NCBI GenBank assembly: GCA_030068145.1 | Contig: JAPJBO010000965.1 | Span: 19,500 to 83,499, forward strand | Direction of reading: 5' to 3' | DNA: 64,000 nucleotides | DNA from: Diplonema papillatum | Taxonomy: Eukaryota; Euglenozoa; Diplonemea; Diplonemida; Diplonemidae | Part shown: piece by piece, positions 41,808-52,936 of the stretch | How the letters are laid out: every line of letters starts with the position of its first letter | Position numbering within the stretch: the first letter of the stretch is position 1 | Position numbers and translations under genes: made by a program | The notes under the pieces: model-generated | The model's database searches: none | What the model saw: only the letters and a program-made list of their open reading frames with translations | What the model was told of the DNA's origin: nothing

Positions 41808-42344
41808 TTACCACGGATTCGGGCAGCAGCAGCAGCACAGGAGGCAGACGCCGAGGAGGCCCAGACTCGCCTTCTCCTTGTCTTTGATGCGGTTCGTCTT
41901 GTCGATCGCGGTCGTTTGCCGAATGATGCCGTTGGACAGGTGCTCTTGGTACACTGTGCGGATGTCGCCGTTCGGCAGCTCCTCCTGCGAGACGAGGTAC
42001 CCGTGGATGTCGGTTCTGGCCACTCTGTAGTGCTTCGGCTCCCCCATGTACGGAGGCAGCGGCTGCCCCATGGCCGCCCCACCCACGTAGTTGTCGCCCG
42101 GGTACGCATGAAGCGACCCGTCTGCATCTTTCTGGGGCTGCCAGTCCTGCGGCGGCGCAGGGTACCCCTGCTGCGGCCTGTCGCCGTATGGTGCCGACGG
42201 CCGCTGGTTCCCCTCCTCTTCGCGTTCCTCCTGCTGCTTCTTCGCCGCTTCGGTCGTCGGCCCATACGGGTTCTGCGGCATCTCGCCAGCCTCACCAACG
42301 TGGGTCGCATCATGCTGGACGTCGGCGTCACCATTGGACGGCAT
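41808..42344 (-). CDS. Small Pro/Tyr-rich protein with hydrophobic Cys-cluster tail
   Basis: A 178-aa ORF. N-terminal half is polar (AAKKQQEEREEEGNQ) then Pro/Gln/Tyr-rich (PQQGYPAPPQDWQPQ). A middle segment (YRVARTDIHGYLVSQEELPN) is conserved with the downstream copies. The end, SLGLLGVCLLCCCCCPNPW, is a short hydrophobic stretch with five consecutive Cys. This resembles CYSTM-type tail modules, which associate with membranes, or a palmitoylated tail. The stop TAA lies in CCGTGGTAAGCG, which also reads as a good splice donor, so a further exon is possible. Membrane role inferred. Confidence 0.6.
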   Translation of the reverse strand: MPSNGDADVQHDATHVGEAGEMPQNPYGPTTEAAKKQQEEREEEGNQRPSAPYGDRPQQGYPAPPQDWQPQKDADGSLHAYPGDNYVGGAAMGQPLPPYMGEPKHYRVARTDIHGYLVSQEELPNGDIRTVYQEHLSNGIIRQTTAIDKTNRIKDKEKASLGLLGVCLLCCCCCPNPW

Positions 42345-43236
42345 TGTCCGCTACTTCAGTGGGGAGTTGAAGGGGACGAGAGGGGAAGGGGGCTGACGTG
42401 GGAAGACAGCGGGTTGGAAACCAGTCCTGAGGGGCGTGTGGATGTGCGTGGGTGTTGCGAAGCGGGAGTACGAAAAAAAAGGGGGGGGGGGGGGGATGTT
42501 TCTTGGGTTTGAAGAGCGCGTGGTGCTTGCACCACTGAGGCCAGGTTATTTAAACGCGGATTTAGTGAAGGATTGTTCAGGAAACGGTCGCGAGCGAAAC
42601 CCGACCTTCGGTTCTGCTCTGCGGTGCGGATTGCCAGAGTGGGCTCGTGTCCCTGATGAAGCCCTTTTCTTCTTTGTTCCCATCTTCTGTGTTCCCGCCC
42701 AGTGTGTTCGGCTCGCTTGCGGGGGGGGTGTCGCTACTCACCCGCCGTCGACACGCCCCTGACCCTTCCGGGTCTCTTGCTGTTCTGAACTCTGGCTGGA
42801 CCATGGCCAAAGTATTTCGCTGCGAGCTCGTGGTAAGCTGCCCCCAGGGTCAGACGGTCGTGTGCTGCACCATCCCCACGGTATTGTACTGTACAAGTTT
42901 GCCTGCGTGTATAATACGGCTTTTTTGGAGAACCAGGTTTTCGACTCCACAATTGGATACGGCAAAGAAAGAAAGGACGAACACGATACAGAGACTATTG
43001 AGGCCGCGAAAGGTGTGTGCCTGGTGTGCGGCCGAGAGCCGTCACAAGAAACGGATAAACAGCAGGGCAGTTCAGTGGAGGCGGCGGGTACCATTGGGCT
43101 CCTTGTCTTTTTCCTTCCGCTCGGCACGGGTTGTCGCTCAGTCGGCGGGCCTCCAGCACTGAAATATACTCGAGGGGCTGCCATGTGCTTGTTTCGAAGG
43201 AGGCTAGAGGACTAAAAAAGGTGTAGTCGCTTCTGG

Positions 43237-43372
43237 CGAACGCTTACGCCCGCCACTAAACCCAGATTTACCTGTGTTTCGTGTGGCTACAGCACATGTT
43301 CCTCCTGTGAAACGCAAACTGGCAGCCTCTCTCATGTATTTCCTACAACGCAGGTGCTTGTACAAAAAGAGT
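43237..43372 (+). mobile_element. A-tailed retroposon family B, copy 3
   Basis: CGCTTACGCCCGCCACTAAA to CAGGTGCTTGTACAAAAAG; slightly diverged from the copies at 9027 and 24987. Confidence 0.6.
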
Positions 43373-43769
43373 CCGACTCACAGTCTCTGACAGACTGGCG
43401 TTCCAGACTTTGACATGCGGTGTGTGGTCCTTTTTAAGATGGATTGTGTCTGCCGCTCTCTCTTACGGTTGCCGCCCGAGGGAACCGGCTGTGAGCCGAA
43501 ACTCGACGCCGGTCTCTCCGGATTGCACCAGGAGAGAACTTCGCGGCGGTTCACAAAGCACACACCCTGCACGAGGCACGTGCCGAAGACCCGTGCATGG
43601 CTACCGTAGCACCCTCCATGGTTGCACCTTTCTCGGATGCTACGGTCGGGAACGGGCTTCAATGTCGGGAAAACACGTTCCCCCTTCCCGCGTTCTGCGT
43701 GTGGGGTTGCCGCAGATGTCGTCCTTCGCCTTGGCTCTGACACGCGGTGTGCCGGTCAGCAGACTCTTC

Positions 43770-43985
43770 CAGAAATGGGCTGGGTGTCCCAGGTTTTACC
43801 CGGTTCGGCGTATTTTTTCTTCGGGGTTTGCGACTTTGCGTACTCTGCAGAATATCGCGACCCTGGTGCTTGTCCGCGCCTTGGGGTGCTCAATACTCAG
43901 CTCGACCCCTAGATGCCGCTGTCTAGGAGGTTGCAGGACTGCCACTGGTGCAGTCACGCAGGTGACTACCTGGGACACCCCCCCC
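43770..43985. repeat. Dispersed repeat J, inverted relative to 62085-62590
   Basis: GGGCTGGGTGTCCCAGGTTT, CTCGACCCCTAGATGCCGCT and neighbouring blocks recur in reverse complement at 62085-62262 and 62553-62590. The second copy is split by a family C retroposon. Confidence 0.7.
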
Positions 43986-45293
43986 CGCGTGTCCCAGGGT
44001 TTATCCGGCTTGTCATTTACCCGTTCCAGCTGTAGTCCAGTTCAACATTATGCCAATTACGGTAGTAGCAGGAAGGCTCGGTTTGTGTTCTGGACCAACG
44101 CAGCTTTCGGTCAGAGGTCGAGATGTCGCCACGATGCTACGATGCGCAGATCAATCCAACTTCAACGAAGCAGCTGTAGTCGAGGGGTGGTAGGGTGGTC
44201 AAAATTGCGCACGCTCTTGTCTGTCCAAACAAAGCAGCCGAAGATACTGGACTCGCTGTTCGACACTTGCGAAGGCGCTAGCCCGCGAGTACGCTCAAGC
44301 GCGGAACATCGTAAAGAGGAGAGGTCGAATACTAACGGCTGTTCAACACACGCCTGGCTGCCAGAACCTTTACCAGTTGTGTTGACCCTGCTACTGTCGC
44401 CACACCATGCCTCCCAGAATATCTATTTAGTATTCGACAAGTCGAATAAAAACAAACAGGAGTTACGCCAGGTAAAGCGAATGGTTGGAAGCATTGGGGA
44501 AATCGCTTCCTCGACCTATTCTCAAACTATAAATGGGCGTGAGTTCGGGGTTACTTCATTGAACCCTGACGTAGAATCCTGGTTCTAAGTGGGCCACTTC
44601 TGGTAAGCGGGACTGGCGGCGCGGGATGAACCGAGAACTGACTTAAGGTGTCCGAGTGATCGCTCATCAGATCCCACAAAGGGTGTCGGTTCATCTTGAC
44701 AGCAGGACGGTGGCCATGGAAGTCGGCATCCGATAATGAGTGTGGAACAACTCACCTGCCGAATAACACAGGCGTTACTATTCGACCCGTCCCTTTACTA
44801 TTCCGACAAGTATTGCAGAAGGCCGACTTGTTTGCCTTTCGTGAGTATAGCCGTGCACCTGGACAGGCTAAGCTAAGCCACCACACACTCACCTCCCACT
44901 GACTGGTTTGTTTGATCGCGTGATCGTGTGTAGTTCCGATGATAGGTTTAACACCGTCTCTTTTTAATATTGACAAACACGTCTGTTGCCATAATAAAGG
45001 AAGATATCCGCGAATCCCCGAGGTAGCAGTCCCAGCCTGCAAGGCGATGTGTCCTGCTGGGTGCGCGGGTGCAGAGGAGAAGTGTGCGTTGCTGCCTTTG
45101 CTTTAAGCGCGTGCGGAGGGCAGAAGTGCACGACAGCTTCCAGACTGCTGGTGTACCTTCCTATCCCCACTCTCTCGGCTCGTGACATAATAAATACTCG
45201 CTCCTATGCGTGTGTTTGTCACTCTCGTCCACCGCTCCTGTTCTGCTTGCCGCGCGCCGTATGGATAAGATAAAAGGTGAAGCCAGAAAGCTG

Positions 45294-46429
45294 CTAATCG
45301 TGCTGCTGACCACATGAAGAAGGAAACAAGCCTAAACGACGCGAACGTAAGTTGAAAGGCAGACCTTGCTGCTGCTGCGGAGGAGGAGGAGGGCCGCCCG
45401 CATAGTACTTCACGATCAGGAAGCTCACGACAAAACCTACGATGGAGGCGCCACCTGCAACCATCATGAGGGTCCGGCCATCTTCCTCTATGACTCTCTG
45501 TGGCGTGTGTTAGAGGAGCTGTCGGGTTGACGCCAGTCTGACTTTTTCTCTTTCTTCTGCCAGTCTGACTTGGAGTTGACCTCTTTAGTTTTGTGTGCTG
45601 CAAGTTTCCCTTTCTGTTCGGACCGCATTTTGACTGTGTGGTGCCGAGAGCTTTGGAATAATTTAGATCCATTCGGTATCGGGAAGGGGAGGTTCGCGCT
45701 GGCTTCGTTTAACCGTGAACCTCGGCACCAACAAATTCGAAATACAACCTGTGCTCTTTCTCTCTCGGGAAGGTCAGCGCGGTAGAGAGGACCACGAGAA
45801 CCCATACAGGTGGGTATGGTGGGATTGCTAGGGACACCCTGTGACGGGTTTGATGTGTTTTCTCTCCCTTTCGCTAAATGAGAGCGGGACTTTGGGGTAG
45901 GCCCTGATGATCACAGAGAGATAGAGCAAAGTACGCGTACCGGCAACTCTTGAAGGAACAGATCATAGTAGGCCATGAAGATGCTCTTCTCTTTCGGGAC
46001 GACGAGGCCTTCTTGCTCCTTGAATCCGGAGGAGGCGAAGTCTTGCAAGTTGCTGAGCGTGCGATCGCCCTGGAACTTGTAGTACTTCCCGTGGGAAAAA
46101 AGGTAGATCGTGGGGTAACCGGCCACTTCGAACCGGCTGACGGTGACGATACTGTTGGTCGCGTCTACCTTCGCAACGTTGACCGATCCCTTCAGCTCTG
46201 AGGCCAGCAGCTCCCAATCGGGCTGCAGCTTTTTGCACCATCCGCACCAGGGTGCGTAGAACATCACGAGCCAGTCGCCTGTGGTCGCCCCCGTGGCAGC
46301 CTGCGTCTCAACTTCGAACGTCGAATCATCGAGGGCGATGACGTCCGAGTCGGCGGCGTTGTACTCGGTGATACCGCGTGCGCTGCTTGCGCACAGGGCG
46401 AGTGCGAAGACGGCCTGCAGAAACTGCAT
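45294..46429 (-). CDS. Membrane-anchored thioredoxin-like (PDI/TMX-type) protein, two exons
   Basis: Exon 1 is 46429-45941 and exon 2 is 45497-45294, joined in phase 0 across a 443-bp GT-AG intron (donor GTACGC after CCG; acceptor CCACAG after a pyrimidine-rich stretch), giving 230 aa. Residues 1-19 (MQFLQAVFALALCASSARG) are a signal peptide. The thioredoxin domain has VMFYAPWCGWCKKL (active site CGWC) and the cis-Pro motif AGYPTIYLF. Exon 2 adds a TM helix (MMVAGGASIVGFVVSFLIV), then KYY, five Pro and four Gln. Type I ER or secretory-pathway oxidoreductase acting on disulfides is inferred. A GGTCTG after the Gln run could be another donor, so the extreme C-terminus is less certain. Confidence 0.75.
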
Positions 46430-46486
46430 CTCGCTTTTTTTTCTTCCGCTTGCCTTGCTTTCTCTCTGGAGGCCTGTTCTTAAATC

Positions 46487-46755
46487 TTTCGAGACTGGAG
46501 GTCCTATGAACATGCAATGTGAATAGCCTCTATTCGAGCCAACCCCACTTTTAAAAATGTACTGTTTTTGAACTAGATAATAGCGCGGAGCTGGCTTTTT
46601 CCGTTTTTCGGATTTCATGCCTGTATGGTCCACTTCAACAGTGCGACGGTCTCCGGACCCACAGGTCCGCGGTTCGATCCCCGCGCGAAGTGTTTTTTTC
46701 GGTTTGAAGTTTTTGAGAATTTTTCGAGACTGGAGGTCCTATGAACATGCAATGT
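46487..46755. mobile_element. Insert flanked by 34-bp perfect direct repeats
   Basis: The same 34 bp (TTTCGAGACTGGAGG...CATGCAATGT) occurs at 46487-46520 and 46722-46755. Between them are 201 bp that include a tRNA-like sequence and a T-run. The first copy sits 58 bp upstream of the thioredoxin-like start codon. A retroposon with long target-site duplication, or a tandem duplication, would both fit. Confidence 0.6.
46631..46692 (+). pseudogene. tRNA-like sequence, Arg(CCG)-type, incomplete
   Basis: CACTTC (46631) pairs with GAAGTG (46692); a 7-base CTCCGGA stretch (46651-46657) matches an Arg-CCG anticodon loop; GGTTCGATCC is a classical T-arm/B-box; seven T follow, like a Pol III stop. But it is only 62 nt, the D-arm is missing, the anticodon stem is unpaired, and the T-stem pairs only if the loop has 8 bases. 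Read as a tRNA-derived relic. Confidence 0.45.
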
Positions 46756-47640
46756 TCACCAGAACTTTGCTTCACCCGAACTTCGCCCGAACTTTGCTTC
46801 ACCAGAACTTTGCTTCACCCGAACTTAGCTTCACCCGAACTTAGCTTCGCCCGAACTTTGTTTCGCCCGATCTTAGCTTCACCAGAACTTTGCTTCACCC
46901 GAACTTTGCTTCCCCCAGAACTTAGCTTCGCCCGGACTTTGTTTCGCCCGAACTTAGCTTGACCCGAACTTTGCTTCGCCCGAACTTTGCTTCACCAGAA
47001 CTTTGCTTCACCCGCGCTTTGCTTCACCCGAACTTTGCTTCCCCCGAACTTAGCTTCGCCCGGACTTTGTTTCGCCCGAACTTAGCTTGACCCGAACTTT
47101 GCTTCGCCCGAACTTTGCTTCACCAGAACTTAGCTTCGCCCGAACTTTGCTTCGCCCGAACTTTGCTTCCCCCAGAACTTTGTTTCGCCCGAACTTTGCT
47201 TCACCAGAACTTTGCTTCATCCGAACTTAGCTTCGCCCAGAACTTTGCTTCGCCCGAACTTTGTTTCGCCCGAACTTTGTTTCGCCCGAACTTAGCTTCA
47301 CCAGAACTTTGCTTCACCCGAACTTAGCTTCGCCCGAACTTTGCTTCACCCGAACTTAGCTTCGCCGAACTTTGTTTCGCCCGATCTTAGCTTCACCAGA
47401 ACGTCCGAACTTTGCTTCACCCAGAACTTAGCTTCGCCCGGACTTTGTTTCGCCCGAACTTAGCTTCACCTTCGCCCGAACTTTGCTTCACCAGAACTTT
47501 GCTCACCCGAACTTAGCTTCGCCCGAACTTTGCTTCGCCCGAACTTTGTTTCGCCCGAACTTAGCTTCACCCGAACTTTGCTTCACCAGAACTTAGCATT
47601 GCCCGAACTTAGCTTCGCCCGAACTTTGCTGTTCCCCGAA
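46756..47640. repeat. 16-bp minisatellite (~880 bp)
   Basis: More than fifty copies of a 16-bp unit, CCCGAACTTTGCTTCG, with two alternating variants (TTTGC or TTAGC, GCCC or ACCA). Because 16 is not a multiple of 3, several frames stay open, giving repetitive Phe/Ala/Ser/Pro ORFs that are not genes. Confidence 0.9.
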
Positions 47641-47719
47641 CTTTAACTGCTGCCTCCAGTCTCGCCACGCGCCGGCCTTAGCCGAGCGCACGTACTTGTT
47701 TAACCGCTTGAGGAGGAAC

Positions 47720-48236
<517 letters not shown>

Positions 48237-48304
<68 letters not shown>
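48237..48304. repeat. (AC)n microsatellite, 34 units
   Basis: Lies between the type A unit and the long type U unit. Confidence 0.97.
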
Positions 48305-48308
<4 letters not shown>

Positions 48309-48942
48309 TAGCAAGCTTGCTTGAGCGCCGAAGGCGCGTCTAGTGGGATCCACTACGTTCTGTGGATAGGCAATGCATCCCCAGTTTCACATCCACTCGT
48401 TACGAGGTTGGACGGGAGGGATCACAATCCAACACACGTCGCAGGCTGGGTGTTGGCCCCCCTTTGGTTGGGTTCCCCTCCCTCTCTCTCCCTGGTTGGG
48501 TTCTCCCAATGTCGTTTTGCAGGCGCGGGCCCTGGCCGCCGGGGCCCGATTGACGTGCGCGAACGTCGGAGCAGCGGATGGAACTGCCTGCTGCGGACGC
48601 GGCGAGCGGCGGAGGTGCAGCGACAGGCTCGGCCTCTGGCGGGCACCCTTCGGGCTTTCCGTGACGATAGACGCCAGAGGGTGATGCCGCCCGGACCCCA
48701 GGGGATGCATCGCACAGAGGTCCCTTTGGTTGGGTTCCCCTCCCTCTCTCTTCTTGTGCCATTTTCGGCCCTTTCTAGCTTGCCTGTTTCCGTTTCCTTT
48801 TGTTGCCCTGCATCCCGCAGTTGCTGCGAGGACGTGCACCCGCTGGAGAACGCCAGCGCGAAGCAACCGGCCAGTGTCGTGGCCAGTGGAGCTGAGACCT
48901 CCAGAGACGTCGACAAGTCCATAGAACGGAGTAAGGATCCCA
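48305..48942. mobile_element. AC-flanked hairpin unit, type U, long form
   Basis: Same start as type A (CTAGCAAGCTTGCTTGAG, hairpin at 48325-48337), then GTGGGATCC, a second hairpin CTCG-TTA-CGAG (48396-48406) followed by GTTGGACGGG, and ends GGATCCCA. It contains ~255 bp absent from the short forms, bounded by two copies of TTTGGTTGGGTTCCCCTCCC (about 48470 and 48723), so the short form can arise by deletion between these direct repeats. Confidence 0.6.

Positions 48943-50924
<1,982 letters not shown>

Positions 50925-51011
<87 letters not shown>
50925..51011. repeat. (AC)n microsatellite, ~43 units
   Basis: Marks the 5' boundary of the complete LINE; the element starts GGGACTGGGAG at 51012. 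Confidence 0.97.
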
Positions 51012-51013
<2 letters not shown>

Positions 51014-51052
51014 GACTGGGAGAAAAAGTATCACACGAACTAATCTATCAAA

Positions 51053-52924
51053 ATGTCTGCACCTCCAAGTGGTGGTCCTGGGCAACGCAACACCTCCAAC
51101 GAGGCAGTGCGGCCAACGCAGACCGGGACGGAGGCCCCATGGCAGTGGGTGCCAGCGAAAAGGAGCCGGCAGGCTGCAGAGCTGCGGGGCGAAGACTGGG
51201 ATGTCCCAGTCGTCAACGTGCAGGAGCTGCGGGACGGTGACGCAGCCGGAGTGGCCATCGCAAGCCGCTCGGAGGCCAAGAAGGCGATCGGCGACGGCAA
51301 GAAACACGCAGCGCGAGCGGTAGTCGTGCTGGGCGCGGTGCAGGAACTGGCGGGCCACGCAGGACAGACCTGCCCTATCGTCGTCAGGCGCGGAACACGC
51401 ATCGAGACGACGACCGGCACGGTATTCCAAATGGGAGAGAAGGAAGTCGGTTCCAAGCTGACATGGAAGCGCGTGGCAATGCCAGGCGGCGATCAAGTTC
51501 AATCATCATCTCACATCGGCAGCCGTCAAACATCAACTCATTTCGGCGGCCTTCAGAGACTGTCGATATGTGTCCCTCGCCAGCACACGACGGCAAGCGA
51601 GTGGGGGGAGGCAACGACGAACCTGAGGGCCTACCTCGGGCAGTTTGCCTCGGAGCTGGGCGTTAGCAAAGGCGACGTCCTGATCACGGGGGTGGAGACG
51701 CGAGGCAGGGCCGAGGACCCGGCGCGCTCTCTCGGCGCGCTGATGCGCGTCCCACAGGAACAGGCGAAAAAGCTGGAAGCCGCATCGGGCCACCGCGGAG
51801 TTTTCGTCGTCCCGAAATTGGACGCAGGAACCGTGGTCTGGCTGACAGCGGGTACAACGCTGGCAGAGGCGAAGGACCTGGCGAACAGCCTGCCCACGCA
51901 GGTGCAGAGACTGGCCGTCAACAGACGGGGACTCGGGCTCCGGGTAACGGCAGGAGCTGAAGAAGAGGTGCGATCCGCAGTGGGAGAGAGGTCAGCACCG
52001 AGGGTAAGCGGGAAGACGTGGGATGTGTTCGGTTTCTCGAAGCAGACGATGGCCGCCCAAGTCGAAGAGTTTCTGGGGAAGGCGGGATGGGAAGGGGTGA
52101 CCACGATCAAGGTCATCCCAAAGAGAGGAAAGGCGCTCGCGGTCGTCAGGGGCCCAGATCCACCGGCGTGGGTCTTCGGTATCACTGATTCGGATCTACG
52201 CATCGACGTGTCCACAGCCCGACCGATTGCCGAGGCGGAGCAAAGGTGGGTGCAGGCACCCGCCCAGGAGAAGAGGCAAGATCCCGCGGAAACCGGCACA
52301 GCAAGAGAGCGAGAGAAGTACACGTGGGCAGAGTTCCTATCATGTTACGGGAGAAAGCAAGGGCGAGCACTCTGGCGTGAATCCGCCAAGCAACCACACA
52401 CAGAGGAGGGTTCACCGAAGGGAAGTGAGGGTGGCAAAGGCGGGAAGAGAGACGGCACCGGAAAGGGAGGCAAGGGCGGGAAAGGCAGTAGCGGCGGATG
52501 CCCAATCCAATGGGCAACCGGGACAGAACAGCCAGCCGCCCCCGAGCAAACAGGTGGCGCAACGGAGATGGCACAGCTGCGTGCGCAGCTAAAAGAGGCC
52601 ATGCGGCAGATCGAAGAGTTGACGAGACAGCTGGCTGAAGTGCAGGCAAAGCAGCTCGGGACACGAAAGTCACCATCCCCGCGACGTGGGCCGAGCACGG
52701 ACAACGAAGAGGACAAAAAGAAGAAGAAGAATACCAAAGAGGCCAAGCAGGAAGACCAGAGGACGGGGACAAAGAAGAGGGCACGGTCCGGTACCGAGTC
52801 AGCGTCTCGAGAGCGAAGCGAGACGAAGCCCCCGGCCAAGATACACAGCTCCGCGGCAGCCACAACAAAGAAGCCCGACAGACAATCAACGTTGGTCGGG
52901 TTCATGTCGACAGCAGCCAAATGA
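51053..52924 (+). CDS. LINE ORF1 protein
   Basis: A 623-aa ORF starting MSAPPSGGPGQRNTSNEAVR. No classical CCHC knuckle is seen. A middle segment (TWDVFGFSKQTMAAQVEEFL, IKVIPKRGKALAVVRG) has an alternating pattern that could be an RRM-like fold. Residues about 500-540 form a coiled coil (QLRAQLKEAMRQIEELTRQL), suited to trimerisation as in other LINE ORF1 proteins. The tail is highly basic (KKKKNTKEAKQ, KKRARSG), fitting RNA binding. Its stop TGA is in frame with ORF2, separated by four codons, so ORF2 could be made by stop readthrough or reinitiation. Confidence 0.75.
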   Translation: MSAPPSGGPGQRNTSNEAVRPTQTGTEAPWQWVPAKRSRQAAELRGEDWDVPVVNVQELRDGDAAGVAIASRSEAKKAIGDGKKHAARAVVVLGAVQELAGHAGQTCPIVVRRGTRIETTTGTVFQMGEKEVGSKLTWKRVAMPGGDQVQSSSHIGSRQTSTHFGGLQRLSICVPRQHTTASEWGEATTNLRAYLGQFASELGVSKGDVLITGVETRGRAEDPARSLGALMRVPQEQAKKLEAASGHRGVFVVPKLDAGTVVWLTAGTTLAEAKDLANSLPTQVQRLAVNRRGLGLRVTAGAEEEVRSAVGERSAPRVSGKTWDVFGFSKQTMAAQVEEFLGKAGWEGVTTIKVIPKRGKALAVVRGPDPPAWVFGITDSDLRIDVSTARPIAEAEQRWVQAPAQEKRQDPAETGTAREREKYTWAEFLSCYGRKQGRALWRESAKQPHTEEGSPKGSEGGKGGKRDGTGKGGKGGKGSSGGCPIQWATGTEQPAAPEQTGGATEMAQLRAQLKEAMRQIEELTRQLAEVQAKQLGTRKSPSPRRGPSTDNEEDKKKKKNTKEAKQEDQRTGTKKRARSGTESASRERSETKPPAKIHSSAAATTKKPDRQSTLVGFMSTAAK

Positions 52925-52936
52925 AGGGAGGCCGAC

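Larger units (their letters stand above)
42345..45293. other. Intergenic region with dispersed repeats
   Basis: Includes the AGGCCAGGTTATT repeat (42537), a family B retroposon (43237-43372) and a ~215-bp repeat (43770-43985). The 392-codon plus-strand ORF at 43410-44588 spans the repeat and shows no domain or protein-like composition, so I leave it out. Confidence 0.5.

Noticed and set aside
43410..44588. 392-aa plus-strand ORF
   Set aside because: Overlaps repeat J and has no domain or biased composition expected of a gene here.
46741..47327. Phe/Ala/Ser/Pro repeat ORFs
   Set aside because: Out-of-phase readings of the 16-bp minisatellite.
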